Assembly: GCF_006402735.1 (NCBI RefSeq)
Contig: NZ_CP017174.1
Span: 5,521,001 to 5,585,000 of the forward strand
Source of the DNA: Myxococcus xanthus
GTDB lineage: Bacteria > Myxococcota > Myxococcia > Myxococcales > Myxococcaceae
Reading direction: 5' to 3'
Length of the DNA stretch: 64,000 nucleotides
The translations under genes were made by a program, and so were the position numbers. Positions 49,025 to 58,587 of this stretch are shown here, in pieces. Position 1 is the first letter of the stretch. Each line of letters starts with the position of its first letter. The notes under the pieces are model-generated. The model searched no databases, was not told the origin of the DNA, and saw nothing but the letters and a program-made list of their open reading frames with translations.

Positions 49025-51397
49025 GTGCCTGAATATCTCGCACCCGGTGTCTACGTCGAAGAGACGAGTTTCCGAGCCAGGTCCATCGAGGGCGTCAGCA
49101 CCAGCACCAGCGGCTTCGCGGGCCCGGCACGCAAGGGCCCCGTTTCCGGCACCCCGTCGCTGGTGACGAGCTTCCCCGAATTCGTCCGGCTCTTTGGTGG
49201 CCTCGCGGACCTGGACCTCACCGGCACCCAGGAGACGACCAACTACCTGGCGCACTCGGTCCGCGCTTACTTCAACGAGGGCGGCTCCCGCCTCTACGTG
49301 GCGCGCGTCTTCTCGGGGACGCCGGCCAACGCCACCGCTGGCGCGGACGTCATTCCCAACGCGGACGCGAACCTGCGCGCACGCTTCACCGCGAGGTTTC
49401 CCGGCCGCGCGGGCAACGGGAGCATCAGGGTCCGGGAGGTGCTCGCGCCCGCCACGGTCGGCGCCATGCGGCGCGCGCCCACGGGCAGCCTGGTCCGGCT
49501 GAATCAGACCGCCGCCTCGGCCGCGCGCGTCGTAGGCACCCTGCCCCCGCCCTTCAACATCCCCGATGGCACCACGCTCACGCTGACGTTCGACGGGAAC
49601 ACCGACGTCACCCTCACCTTCTCCGGGCGCAATGCCGAAGCAGCAGCGACGGCGGAGCTCGACCCCACGACGACGTTCCTTGAAGCCAACCAGACGCTCA
49701 CCGTCACCCTTGGCGGACAGGCGCAGACCCTCACCCTGCCCACCGATACGCCGTTGACGCCCGCGGAGGTCGTGGACGCGCTCAACCGGCAACTCCGGGG
49801 TGGTTACGCCCGGCTCAGCGGCGCCGATGACGCCGCGCCCGTCGGCCGTCTCCTCCTGGGTACCGATACCCGCGGTACCGGGGCCCTCATCCAGGTCTCG
49901 GCCAACCCGCAGCTCAAGCTCGCCGCACAGACGGTCGACAACGCGGCGGACCCGCAGAGCAACGTGAGCGACCTGGGCGCGGTGTCCCTCGCGGACATCC
50001 AGGTACTCCTGGGCGCCAACGCCACGGCGTCCGTCGATGACAACAAGCTCGTCATCAGCCACCCGCTCCCCGGCGCCAGCCATTCGTTGGAGGTGGCCTC
50101 GGTGAGCTCCAGCGCGCTGGGCCTGGACGCGGCCACCTCGGAGCCCGGGACGGACGGCACGGCGGGGGTGACCTGGTGGCTGAAGCAGGCGAACGACACC
50201 TGGTCCAACGGCAGTGACACGTTGCCGCTGCCGAACGACACCGCGTCGCAGTTCCAGCAGCTGCCCGGGGACAGCCAGTTCGTCACGCTCACCGTCACCA
50301 CGCAGGACGGTGACGGGCAGGAGCGGCTGTACGAAGGGCTGGGCGTGGACCGCGCCCATCCCCGTTACCTGGGCCACGTGCTCACCCCTTCTCCCGCCAC
50401 GCTCTCCGAGCAGATGGAGCGGATGTACGCGTTCGAGGCGGGCAACGGCGTGTCCACGTTCGCCCTGCGCACGGCGCTGGCCGCGGGCCCCTTCACGCTC
50501 ACCGGCGGTTCCGACGGGAGCGAGCCGAGCGCGGCCTCGTACGAAGACGCGTTCGAGCGGCTGGGCGGCGTGGAGGACATCTCCATCATCGCCGCGCCAG
50601 GCTCCTCGGCGTATGCGACGGCGCAGGCAGTGAGGCTCGGGCTCATCAGCGCCGCGGAGCGACGCCGTGCCTATCGCATCGCGGTGCTGGACACGCCGCG
50701 CGGATACGGGCCGCAGGACGCGCTGGCACTTCGCGCGCAGGTGGACTCGACCAAGGCCGCGCTCTACTACCCCTGGGTCGTCGTCGCCAACCCGCTGGCC
50801 GGGCCCGAGGCGGCCGATGTCCCTCGTGAGATCGCGCTTCCGCCGTCCGCCTTCCTGTGCGGCATCTACGCCCGCAGCGACATCGAGCGCGGCGTGTTCA
50901 AGGCGCCCGCGAATGAAGTGGTCCGTGGCGCGCTGCGCTTCGAGCAGGACATCCACTTCGCGCAGCAGGAGACGCTCAACCCACAGGGCGTCAATTGCCT
51001 GCGCTTCTTCCCGGGACGCGGCTACCGCGTGTGGGGCGCGCGCACCGTCAGCTCCGACCCGGAATGGAAGTACGTGAACGTGCGGCGCTACTTCAACTTC
51101 CTGGAGCGCTCCGTGGACGAAGGCACGCAGTGGGCCGTGTTCGAGCCCAACGGCGAGCGCCTGTGGGCCAACATCCGCGAGACGATTGGCAGCTTCCTCG
51201 AGAACCAGTGGCGCACCGGCGCGCTGTTGGGAACGGACCCGAAGCAGGCGTTCTTCGTCCGGTGTGACCGCACCACCATGGACCAGAACGACCTCGATAA
51301 CGGCCGGCTCGTCTGCCTCATCGGCGTGGCGGTGGTGAAGCCCGCTGAGTTCGTCATCTTCCGCATCGGCCAGAAGACGGCGGATGCCCGGACCTAA
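49025..51397 (+). CDS. Contractile sheath protein 1
   Basis: From GTG 49025 (reads MPEYLAPGVYVEETSFRARS), 790 residues. The start APGVYVEE and C-terminal GCNCLRFFPGRG-like portion VNCLRFFPGRGYRVWGARTV, RYFNFLERSVDEGTQW, TRCDRTTMDQNDLDNGRL-type ends are hallmarks of tail sheath proteins. It is much longer than Afp2/3 because of an inserted beta-rich domain at about 165-400. It would contract and drive the tube. It follows accessory protein genes and precedes tube 1. Confidence 0.85.
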   Translation: MPEYLAPGVYVEETSFRARSIEGVSTSTSGFAGPARKGPVSGTPSLVTSFPEFVRLFGGLADLDLTGTQETTNYLAHSVRAYFNEGGSRLYVARVFSGTPANATAGADVIPNADANLRARFTARFPGRAGNGSIRVREVLAPATVGAMRRAPTGSLVRLNQTAASAARVVGTLPPPFNIPDGTTLTLTFDGNTDVTLTFSGRNAEAAATAELDPTTTFLEANQTLTVTLGGQAQTLTLPTDTPLTPAEVVDALNRQLRGGYARLSGADDAAPVGRLLLGTDTRGTGALIQVSANPQLKLAAQTVDNAADPQSNVSDLGAVSLADIQVLLGANATASVDDNKLVISHPLPGASHSLEVASVSSSALGLDAATSEPGTDGTAGVTWWLKQANDTWSNGSDTLPLPNDTASQFQQLPGDSQFVTLTVTTQDGDGQERLYEGLGVDRAHPRYLGHVLTPSPATLSEQMERMYAFEAGNGVSTFALRTALAAGPFTLTGGSDGSEPSAASYEDAFERLGGVEDISIIAAPGSSAYATAQAVRLGLISAAERRRAYRIAVLDTPRGYGPQDALALRAQVDSTKAALYYPWVVVANPLAGPEAADVPREIALPPSAFLCGIYARSDIERGVFKAPANEVVRGALRFEQDIHFAQQETLNPQGVNCLRFFPGRGYRVWGARTVSSDPEWKYVNVRRYFNFLERSVDEGTQWAVFEPNGERLWANIRETIGSFLENQWRTGALLGTDPKQAFFVRCDRTTMDQNDLDNGRLVCLIGVAVVKPAEFVIFRIGQKTADART

Positions 51398-51415
51398 CGC
51401 AAAGGACTCGCCGCC

Positions 51416-51871
51416 ATGCCTACCCGCCCCACGCCCTACGGCGCCTTCAATTTCGAAATCAGCTTCGACGGCACGTCCTTCGGTGGGTTCTCCGACGTGT
51501 CCGGACTCAGCACCGAAGTCACCCTCTCCGAGTACCGCGAGGGCAACGACCCGGAGAACCACGTGCGCAAGGTGCCCGGCGCCTTCAAGACGGGCGACGT
51601 CACCCTCAAGCGTGGCGTCGTCGACTCGCGGGCCATCTGGACGTGGGTGGAGGACGTCCGCCGCAACGGCCCGCTGGGCCGAAAGGCCGCCGTCACCATC
51701 CGCTTGCTTGACGAGGCGCGCAACCCCGTGCAGTCCTGGAAGTTGGTGAACGTCACGCCCATGAAGTTCACCGGCCCCACGCTGGCCGCCAAGGGTGGCG
51801 GAGACGTGGCCATGGAAGAGCTCGTCCTCGCCGCGGAGACGGTGCGGATGGGCTTCCCGGACGTGGACTGA
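51416..51871 (+). CDS. Inner tube protein 1
   Basis: A 151-residue protein (MPTRPTPYGAFNFEISFDGT) with the T4 gp19/Hcp-like tube signature: SFGGFSDVSGLSTEVTLSEY, PGAFKTGDVTLKRGVV, RLLDEARNPVQSWKLVNVTP. It would stack into hexameric rings inside the sheath. It lies 18 nt after sheath 1 and before sheath 2. Size is normal for Pvc1/Afp1-like tubes. Confidence 0.85.
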   Translation: MPTRPTPYGAFNFEISFDGTSFGGFSDVSGLSTEVTLSEYREGNDPENHVRKVPGAFKTGDVTLKRGVVDSRAIWTWVEDVRRNGPLGRKAAVTIRLLDEARNPVQSWKLVNVTPMKFTGPTLAAKGGGDVAMEELVLAAETVRMGFPDVD

Positions 51872-51899
51872 GCGGAGCATCAGGGGGAGCTCCCGGGCC

Positions 51900-53471
51900 A
51901 TGCGGCGACTGACCTTCGAAGTCACAGAGCGCGTGGCGCCCACCGCGCCCGAGCGGATGGACGTGGCCCTCTTCGTGGGCTTCGTCCGCCGCCGCCCGGG
52001 CGCGTCCGTGCCCACCGCGCTGTCGCGCTACCTGTTCGAGCAGGGGTGGATGACCGCCCCCACGCTCCGCGTGGACCCCAACGACCCGCAGGCCCCGCTC
52101 ACCGACGTCCCCCTGCCCTTCGAGAGCTTCGCCGCCTTCGAGCGACTCTTCGACTGGCGAGCCCGCACCGGAACCGCTCCCGACGAGTTCACCGCCCTGG
52201 GAGCGGCGGTGCAGGCCTTCTTCGTCCAGGGCGGGCGCAAGTGCTACGTGGTGCGCATGGCGGACCCGCTCACTCCAGGGGCGGAACGCGCCACGCGGCT
52301 CGGGCGGCTGAACCTGCTGCTGCCGGGAAGCAGACTGCCGGCGCCTCCCGGCATGGAGCACTCCGCCTCCGCCGTGGACCGCACGACGTGGCACGGCGCG
52401 GCCCACCTGTTCGGCCTGCAGGACGTGTCCTTCCTCTGCCTTCCAGACCTGCCGGAGCTGGTGGCGGATGCGCCCGAGCCACTCCCCATCCCCCGCCTTC
52501 CACCCGCAGGCGCCCCCGGGTTCGTGGAATGCGCCACGCATGGCGCGGCCACCGGGTCCGAGTGGAAGACACCGGAGCGCGCGGCGCCTCGCTGCGGACT
52601 CACCGCCTACCTGGACTGGGCGGCCTTCCTCGCCGTAGTGGCCGAACTCCTCCGCGACAGGCGCCTGCGGGAGACGCACCTGGTCGCGGCGCTGCCGCTG
52701 CCCTCGACAAGCCTGGTCTTCGATACTCCCGCGGGCAAGCGCGCCGCGACGCAGGACCTGGGCGCGTTCCTCCATGCCAGCGGAGTGCTCACCCCATTCC
52801 AGAGCGCGTTCATCCAGCTCGCCTATCCGTGGCTGCGGACCGCGTCCTCGGAGGGACTTCCGGAGCGGCTGGCGGCCCCTGACGGGACGCTGACGGGGGT
52901 GCTGGCACGCAACGCACTGCTCCGCGGCACCTTCCGAAGCGCCCTGGGACTGGGGCTCGCGGAGGTACGGGAGGTCTTCCCAATCCCAACACGCCTGGAC
53001 CAGGAACCGCGCGAGCCGGGTTCGCCGCTGCGCGCACTGGGCGAGCGCGTCACGTTGCTGGGGCCCACGCCCCGCGGGATGCAGGTGTTGTCCGACGTGA
53101 CGTCCAGCCAGAGGGTCAGCCACCGTCAGGCTCCCGTGAGCCGGCTCATCTCCTCGGTGCTGCGCGCGGCGAGGCAACTCGGCGCGGACCTGACGTTTTC
53201 ACCTTCCAACGAGGACACCTGGTTGGCGCTGCGCTACCGGATGGAGTCCGTGCTCGGCCGGTTCTTCGCGGAGGGCGCACTGCGAGGAGCGACGCCGCGC
53301 GAGGCGTTCTCCGTGCGGTGTGACCGGACGACCATGACGCAGGACGACCTCGATAACGGGCGGCTCATCGCGCTGGTGGAGCTGGCTCCCGCGGCGGCAA
53401 TCGAACGGGTGCACGTCCTTCTCTCCGCGTTGGAGGGCGACGTGTCGCTCCAGCAGGAGGAAGCCGCATGA
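51900..53471 (+). CDS. Contractile sheath protein 2 (divergent)
   Basis: Start chosen at ATG 51900 (MRRLTFEVTERVAPTAPERM), 523 residues. The N-terminus lacks the APGVYVEE handle, but the C-terminal RYRMESVLGRFFAEGALRG and the shared SVRCDRTTMTQDDLDNGRL motif are clearly homologous to sheath 1 (CDRTTMDQNDLDNGRL). Two sheath types suggest different positions, with this one perhaps at the baseplate end, as in Pvc2-4. It overlaps tube 2 by 4 nt. Confidence 0.75.
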   Translation: MRRLTFEVTERVAPTAPERMDVALFVGFVRRRPGASVPTALSRYLFEQGWMTAPTLRVDPNDPQAPLTDVPLPFESFAAFERLFDWRARTGTAPDEFTALGAAVQAFFVQGGRKCYVVRMADPLTPGAERATRLGRLNLLLPGSRLPAPPGMEHSASAVDRTTWHGAAHLFGLQDVSFLCLPDLPELVADAPEPLPIPRLPPAGAPGFVECATHGAATGSEWKTPERAAPRCGLTAYLDWAAFLAVVAELLRDRRLRETHLVAALPLPSTSLVFDTPAGKRAATQDLGAFLHASGVLTPFQSAFIQLAYPWLRTASSEGLPERLAAPDGTLTGVLARNALLRGTFRSALGLGLAEVREVFPIPTRLDQEPREPGSPLRALGERVTLLGPTPRGMQVLSDVTSSQRVSHRQAPVSRLISSVLRAARQLGADLTFSPSNEDTWLALRYRMESVLGRFFAEGALRGATPREAFSVRCDRTTMTQDDLDNGRLIALVELAPAAAIERVHVLLSALEGDVSLQQEEAA

Positions 53472-53947
53472 GCGGAGACCTCTGGCCCCTGCACACCTTC
53501 CGTTTCGAACTCACATTCCAGCCCGAGCCGCTGTCGGGCAGTGGCCCGGAAGAGGCTCCCGTGGACGGGGCCTTCTCCGAGTGCACGGGTCTGGAAGCCA
53601 CCATGGAGCCCAAGGCCATTCGCGTGGGCGGCCACAACCTGGGCGCCGTGCAGCGCGCCGGGCCGGTGAGCTTTGGCACCGTGGTGCTCAAGCGAGGCCT
53701 CTCGTCGGGCGAGCGGCTGGCTCGCTGGTTCATGCGGGTGACGGGCGGCGACTACGGGTACCGGTGCACCGTGCGAATCCGCCTCAAGGCCCCGTCGGAG
53801 GACGGAGGGACCCAGACGGTGCTCACCTACAAGCTGGAGCGCGCCATGCCGGTGAAGTTCAAGGCGGCCGACTTCAACGCCCGCGCGACGGACGTCGGTA
53901 TCGAAGAGCTGCACCTCGTGCACGAAGGACTCTCCCTCGAGGACTAG
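53468..53947 (+). CDS. Inner tube protein 2
   Basis: A 159-residue protein (MSGDLWPLHTFRFELTFQPE) with the tube signature: GAFSECTGLEATMEPKAIRV, then FGTVVLKRGLSSGERLARWF and KLERAMPVKFKAADFNARA. It shares the fold with tube 1 but not close sequence. In PVC/Afp a second tube protein (Pvc5/Afp5) makes the baseplate-proximal ring, and the position just after sheath 2 suits that. Confidence 0.8.
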   Translation: MSGDLWPLHTFRFELTFQPEPLSGSGPEEAPVDGAFSECTGLEATMEPKAIRVGGHNLGAVQRAGPVSFGTVVLKRGLSSGERLARWFMRVTGGDYGYRCTVRIRLKAPSEDGGTQTVLTYKLERAMPVKFKAADFNARATDVGIEELHLVHEGLSLED

Positions 53948-53953
53948 CGCGCC

Positions 53954-55075
53954 ATGCCAGACACCACTCCCGAGAGCGCGAGCTTCATCAACGAGAGCAA
54001 CGGCGAAGAGGTGCTGGTGCACTTCAACCCGAGCTCGCTCCAGTACACCGTCACCAACAAGCTCCAGAACGCCCAGGGCCAGGAGAACCAGCAGTTCGTC
54101 TCGGAGAGCAGCGCGAAGCTCACCATGGAGCTGGTCTTCGACACCACCGGCACGGGCGCCAACGTCTGCGACCACACGATACGCATTGCGCAGTTCATGG
54201 GCGCCAAGAGCCAGATTCCTCCGGACGTCACCTTCCGGTGGGGCGCCTTCGAATTCACCGGTCTGGTGGACACCTATCGGGAGACCATCGACTTCTTCGC
54301 GTCCGATGGCATCCCCCTGCGCTCGACCGTCTCGGTGGGCCTGACGCGGCAGCAACGCGTCTTCTCCAGGGGAGCCGAAGGCGAAAGTTCGCGGCAGATG
54401 GCCGCTGCGCGCAACCAGCCCATCTCGCGCGCCGTCGCGGAGCAGAACAGTGAAGACAATCCGCGCTTCCCCAGCCAGGACGTGATGACCGTCGACCCTT
54501 CCGTCCCGCTGGCCCCGCCCACCGCGTTTGCAACAGGCGGTGCCCTGAGCGCGGGCCTGGGGGGTGGAATCGGAGCGGGTGCCGGGTTCGGCGTTGGAGG
54601 TGGGTTCAGCGCGGGTGCGGGCGTTTCCGCCGGTGGCGCCTTTTCAGCAGGCGCCTCGTTCGGAGGCAGCGCCTCGTTCAACGCGGGGGCCATGGCGGAA
54701 GGCTCCGCTTCATTCGGGGCCAGCACATCCGCATCGAGCCCGATCTTCTCCGCGGGGGCGTCCTTCTCCGCTGGAGCCAACTTCCCCGCGACCACGGGGG
54801 CATCCGGCTCGGGTTGGACCGCGAATGCCTGGTCTGGCGCGCAGGCCTCCGCGGGCCTCTCCGCCACAGCAGGCGCGTTCGCGGGACTGCGTGCCGGTCC
54901 TCCTCGCACCTCCGTCCGAATGGAGACCGTGCGCTCCACCGGGCACGTGGACACCTACACCTACGAAACCACCGGAGACGGCCTCTTCGAACTCGGAGGA
55001 CGCGCCCGGGTCACCAAGCCCCGCTTCGGCGCGACCCTGCCCCCCCGGGGCCGCCTCCGCTTCGAGGGAGATTGA
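53954..55075 (+). CDS. CIS tube-adaptor protein with Gly/Ala-rich region
   Basis: A 373-residue protein. Residues about 1-130 (FINESNGEEVLVHFNPSSLQ, WGAFEFTGLVDTYRETIDFF) match the Afp7/Pvc7-like adaptor joining tube and hub. Then a long Gly/Ala/Ser-rich, repeat-like low-complexity run (about 195-290) with GAGAGFGVGGGFSAGAG, and a short C-terminal beta tail. A LysM domain, usual at the C-terminus of Pvc7, is not visible. The glycine-rich spacer may replace it. Confidence 0.65.
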   Translation: MPDTTPESASFINESNGEEVLVHFNPSSLQYTVTNKLQNAQGQENQQFVSESSAKLTMELVFDTTGTGANVCDHTIRIAQFMGAKSQIPPDVTFRWGAFEFTGLVDTYRETIDFFASDGIPLRSTVSVGLTRQQRVFSRGAEGESSRQMAAARNQPISRAVAEQNSEDNPRFPSQDVMTVDPSVPLAPPTAFATGGALSAGLGGGIGAGAGFGVGGGFSAGAGVSAGGAFSAGASFGGSASFNAGAMAEGSASFGASTSASSPIFSAGASFSAGANFPATTGASGSGWTANAWSGAQASAGLSATAGAFAGLRAGPPRTSVRMETVRSTGHVDTYTYETTGDGLFELGGRARVTKPRFGATLPPRGRLRFEGD

Positions 55076-55078
55076 GCC

Positions 55079-55252
55079 ATGTCCATCGTCTTCGACGAGG
55101 TCCAGGGGTCCGTCGTCTCGGGCTCCACGCCAGACGCGAGCCAGCGCCCGACCGCGGAGCCAGCGCTCACGCCGCCTCCTGTGGATCCAACAGCGATTGC
55201 CCGCGCCATCCGGCTCATCACGCAACGCAAGGCCCGGCTCTTCGCCGACTGA
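55079..55252 (+). CDS. 57-residue small eCIS protein (Pvc6-like?)
   Basis: ATG 55079 overlaps the stop region of the adaptor gene by 3-4 nt spacing and encodes MSIVFDEVQGSVVSGSTPDA plus a C-terminal helix PTAIARAIRLITQRKARLF. PVC and Afp clusters carry a similarly small protein (Pvc6/Afp6) near the LysM gene. Size and place suggest an equivalent, but sequence similarity is not evident. The internal region is Pro/Thr-rich. Confidence 0.5.
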   Translation: MSIVFDEVQGSVVSGSTPDASQRPTAEPALTPPPVDPTAIARAIRLITQRKARLFAD

Positions 55253-55270
55253 GTCCGCTCCCCGTTCCCC

Positions 55271-56347
55271 ATGACTGACGCCACGTCACAGCCAGAACAT
55301 CACCGCCCCACGGTGCGCATCTTCGGCAAAGCCGACGCACGCGTGACCGGTCTGGTCAGCAGCATGCGGGTCGAGGAAGCCGAAGGCGGCCTGTGCTCGC
55401 TCGAGCTGCGCTTCGAGGCAGTCGCGCGCTACGCCGACACCGTGGCCGAGCAGGTCTTCGAGGACGAGCAACTGCTCAGGCTCGGGGCCCCCATCGGCAT
55501 CTACACCGGTCCCGAGAGCGCCCCTCAGGAGATTTTTCGCGGCGTCATCACCGGAATCGAAGCCGTGTTCTCGCACGACTCCGCGCCGGAGTTCGTCGTG
55601 CTCGCCGAGGATGCACTGCAGAAAGCAAGACTCGCGCGGCGCACGCACGTCCACAGCGACATCACACTGGCAGAACTGGCGGAGAAGCTCGCCCGGGACC
55701 TGGGCCTGACACCCATCATCACAGGCCTTCGAGAGTCCCTGGGCCTCCAGGTCCAGTGGAACGAAAGCGACCTGGCCTTCGTGAGGCGGCTGCTGGCCAC
55801 GCGGGATGCGGACCTGCAGGTGACGGGTGACGAGCTCCACGTCTCCGCACGGAGCGCGGTGCGCCGGGGCACCCTGGAGCTGACCCTCTACTCTGAACTG
55901 CGCCGGGTGCGCGTCACGGCGGACCTGGCGCATCAGGCCACCCAAGTCACTTGCTCCGGGTGGAACGCCATCCAGGGCGCCGTGGTCTCCGGCCAGAGCT
56001 CCGGCTCGCGACCCGGCCCAGGCGCGGGTCGTACCGGCGCGGAGTTGCTCCAGCAGACGCTGGGCCCTCGGACAGAGCACCTCGGCTCGCTGCCCATGTC
56101 CACCAGCGACGAGGCCACCGCCATCGCCAGGGCCGCCTTCGATGCGCGCGCCCGGCGCTTCGTCCGCATCGACGCCACCGCGGAGGGCACCCCCGCGCTC
56201 CGCGTGGGGACCCACGTGAGGCTCAGCGGCCTGAGCGCTCGCTTCGACAACACCTACTACGTGGTCCGTGCCAGCCACCGCTACGACACCCTCCACGGCT
56301 ACGAAACGGACTTCGAGGCCGAGTGCGCCTTCCTGGGAGAGCCATGA
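55271..56347 (+). CDS. Baseplate hub, gp27-like
   Basis: A 358-residue protein (MTDATSQPEHHRPTVRIFGK). It shows the VgrG/gpD-type hub fold: SMRVEEAEGGLCSLELRFEA, GVITGIEAVFSHDSAPEFVV, LAELAEKLARDLGLTPII, then QWNESDLAFVRRLLATRDAD and a final RASHRYDTLHGYETDFEAEC. It would form the trimeric hub joining tube to spike. In PVC/Afp8 hub and spike are one polypeptide; here the spike is the next gene, overlapping by ATGA. Confidence 0.8.
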   Translation: MTDATSQPEHHRPTVRIFGKADARVTGLVSSMRVEEAEGGLCSLELRFEAVARYADTVAEQVFEDEQLLRLGAPIGIYTGPESAPQEIFRGVITGIEAVFSHDSAPEFVVLAEDALQKARLARRTHVHSDITLAELAEKLARDLGLTPIITGLRESLGLQVQWNESDLAFVRRLLATRDADLQVTGDELHVSARSAVRRGTLELTLYSELRRVRVTADLAHQATQVTCSGWNAIQGAVVSGQSSGSRPGPGAGRTGAELLQQTLGPRTEHLGSLPMSTSDEATAIARAAFDARARRFVRIDATAEGTPALRVGTHVRLSGLSARFDNTYYVVRASHRYDTLHGYETDFEAECAFLGEP

Positions 56348-57042
56348 CCGACACCGCACACTCGCAGGAGCACCGCCTGCTTGGCGCCATGCTCGGTACC
56401 TATCTGGCGAAGGTCGTGTCCGTGGAGGACCCCGAACACCTGGCGCGCGTTCAAGTCCGCCTGCTCACCGCGCCCGAGGGCCTGGCCGATGCGGACGTGG
56501 CCTTGTGGGCGCGCGTCGCCGTGCCGTTCTCCGGCAGTGGCTGGGGCGCGCTCTTCCTCCCGGACAAGGATGACGAGGTGGCCGTGGTCTTCGCCGGCGG
56601 AGACCCTCGCCAGCCGCTCGTCGTGGGGGGCCTGTGGAACGGGAGCGCCCGTCCGCCGGAGACACCCGGTGGAAAGCGCGTGGACCGCTACGTCATCAAG
56701 GCCCGGAACGGCAGCCGCATCGCCATCGTCGAAGCGAGCGAGGGCACCGCGCAAATCACCCTGGAAGTCCCCGGAGGCGTGAGCGCCACGCTGAGCCAGT
56801 CCAGCGGGGGCGAGATCACGCTGGAAGCAGCAGGCAACACCGTCACGCTCGCCTCGCAGGGCGTCACCGTCCGGGCCGCGACCACGGTGTCCGTCACCGC
56901 CAGTGAGGTGGAGGTGAGCGCCGGTCAGGTCACGGTCAACGCGGCGATGTCGTCCTTCACGGGCATCGTGAAGTGCGACGTGTTGCAGACCAACTCGGTG
57001 ATGGGCGTGACGTACACGCCAGGGGCGGGCAACGTATGGTGA
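56344..57042 (+). CDS. Baseplate spike, gp5-like OB-fold
   Basis: From ATG 56344 (overlapping the hub stop), 232 residues. An OB-fold segment, GTYLAKVVSVEDPEHLARVQ and VWNGSARPPETPGGK-like loop, is followed by a run of repeated beta segments typical of triple-stranded spike helices (ITLEVPGGVSATLSQSSGGE, ITLEAAGNTVTLASQ). It would form the trimeric central spike that pierces the target. No PAAR tip is fused. Confidence 0.8.
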   Translation: MTDTAHSQEHRLLGAMLGTYLAKVVSVEDPEHLARVQVRLLTAPEGLADADVALWARVAVPFSGSGWGALFLPDKDDEVAVVFAGGDPRQPLVVGGLWNGSARPPETPGGKRVDRYVIKARNGSRIAIVEASEGTAQITLEVPGGVSATLSQSSGGEITLEAAGNTVTLASQGVTVRAATTVSVTASEVEVSAGQVTVNAAMSSFTGIVKCDVLQTNSVMGVTYTPGAGNVW

Positions 57043-58580
57043 GCCACCCCGTCAAGCTGCGCGGGCTCGTTTTCGACGGAGCCACCGGAGCCCCGCTGGC
57101 GGCCCAGCGCGGCGCTCCCGCGTTCATCGAGCGGCTGGACCAGGAGTTCGTTCAAGCCATCTTCGGCGAGCTCAGGTCCGAGGAAGGCCGCAAGGCGCTG
57201 GCGGGCACCTTCATCTCCGATGGGACGCCCAACCCCCAGGGGCTCAAGCTGCTCCAGCCCGTTCACGGGGTGTTCAACGTGGCCTTGCTGGAGGCCTGCT
57301 GCGACGTGTTCGGTGAGCCCCGGGTCGAGGCGACCCGAATCGAAAGCGCGGGGCTCGTCATCCGCCGCGTGGGAGCGGGCAATACGCGCGAGGCCTGGGT
57401 GCGGCGGGACGGCAAGGTCGCCGGCTGGGTCGTGCTCGACGGAGAGGAACAGGAGCGCGACCCCGACCCGAAACGGCGCGAAGGGCCCGCGGGCTCCGGT
57501 CCCGCGGACGTCCGGCGCGAGCTGCTGCGCCTCATGCGGGCCACCAGCCGGGACCAGGAGACCGTGACATCGCTCTTCATCGCGCCGCCCGACGCATGCG
57601 CCGCGGCGAAGCGCACCGTGCTGTACGGACTGCTCCAGGTGGCGAGCGGTGAAGCACCCGAGGGCGCATCCAACACAGGGCACGCTTTCGACGACGCGCA
57701 GGTGCGCAGCTTGCTGTCCCCCTACTTCGCCGCGGGAAAGACGGTGGATTGGACAGGGCTCGAAGGACTGTCGGTCACCTACCAGGACGTCGCCCAACGC
57801 AGATTGCCGCAGGCGAAGCACGACAAGCTCTCCCTGTTCATCGACTTCCTGCGTGGACTGGCCGCGGTGTTCGACGCCTTCCAGGTGCCCGCGCTCATGA
57901 CGGCGATGAACCGCGTGCAGCTCGACTATGGCAACGGCCAGAAGCGGCCCGCGGGCACGGCGCTCGCCGGGCTGGCGGACGTCCTCGTCCAGGGGAAGAC
58001 GGGCACGGTGGTGTTGCCTCGTTCGTGGACGCATCCCAATGCCTCGGATGCAGCCCAGATCCTCCAGGCGGCGAAGGCCGCCACCGCGCCGCGGATGCGG
58101 GACCTCATCCCTCCCGAGCGGCGCTTCGAGCGGCGTGGCTCGCGCTACGTCGCCAGGGCCTTCGTCCGGGTCCACCGCGAGGATGGCTGCCCACCCGCCA
58201 TCGTCTGGAGCGAGGAGAGCGCCCCCTTCACCATCGCCGCCTGGCACGAGCGCGGAAAGCGGCCGCCCGTCCTCATCTCCCTTCCGTCACTCAAGGACCT
58301 GAGCGCCTTCAAGCCCAACGTCACCTTCCAGGTGCCGCCGGGGATGAACGAGCTGCTCAACAAGAATTCGCCGAAGGACTTCCTTGAAGGCTCAGCCAGT
58401 CCCCCCGCGGGTCAGGGCATCGGGTGGCTGTGTGGGTTCAACATTCCCATCATCACCCTCTGCGCCTTCATCGTCCTCAACCTCTTCCTGTCGCTGCTGA
58501 ACATCGTCTTCTTCTGGATTGCCCTCATCAAGATCTGCATCCCCATTCCCGCCTCGCTGCGCGAGCGGTTCGAGGACTGA
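57036..58580 (+). CDS. Uncharacterised eCIS protein with hydrophobic C-terminus
   Basis: Start ATG 57036 (MVSHPVKLRGLVFDGATGAP), overlapping the spike stop by 7 nt, 514 residues. Most of the protein is soluble and alpha/beta, including GTFISDGTPNPQGLKLLQPV and AIVWSEESAPFTIAAWHERG. Residues about 470-500 carry strongly hydrophobic runs (IPIITLCAFIVLNLFL, IVFFWIALIKICIPIP), like one or two membrane segments. This is unusual among baseplate genes. No known family was recognised. Confidence 0.55.
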   Translation: MVSHPVKLRGLVFDGATGAPLAAQRGAPAFIERLDQEFVQAIFGELRSEEGRKALAGTFISDGTPNPQGLKLLQPVHGVFNVALLEACCDVFGEPRVEATRIESAGLVIRRVGAGNTREAWVRRDGKVAGWVVLDGEEQERDPDPKRREGPAGSGPADVRRELLRLMRATSRDQETVTSLFIAPPDACAAAKRTVLYGLLQVASGEAPEGASNTGHAFDDAQVRSLLSPYFAAGKTVDWTGLEGLSVTYQDVAQRRLPQAKHDKLSLFIDFLRGLAAVFDAFQVPALMTAMNRVQLDYGNGQKRPAGTALAGLADVLVQGKTGTVVLPRSWTHPNASDAAQILQAAKAATAPRMRDLIPPERRFERRGSRYVARAFVRVHREDGCPPAIVWSEESAPFTIAAWHERGKRPPVLISLPSLKDLSAFKPNVTFQVPPGMNELLNKNSPKDFLEGSASPPAGQGIGWLCGFNIPIITLCAFIVLNLFLSLLNIVFFWIALIKICIPIPASLRERFED

Positions 58581-58587
58581 CCGCGCC

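Noticed and set aside
48593..52015. 1140-codon open frame on the minus strand across sheath and tube genes
   Set aside because: Antisense shadow of strongly coding plus-strand genes in GC-rich DNA; composition is Arg/Gly/His-rich with no domain.
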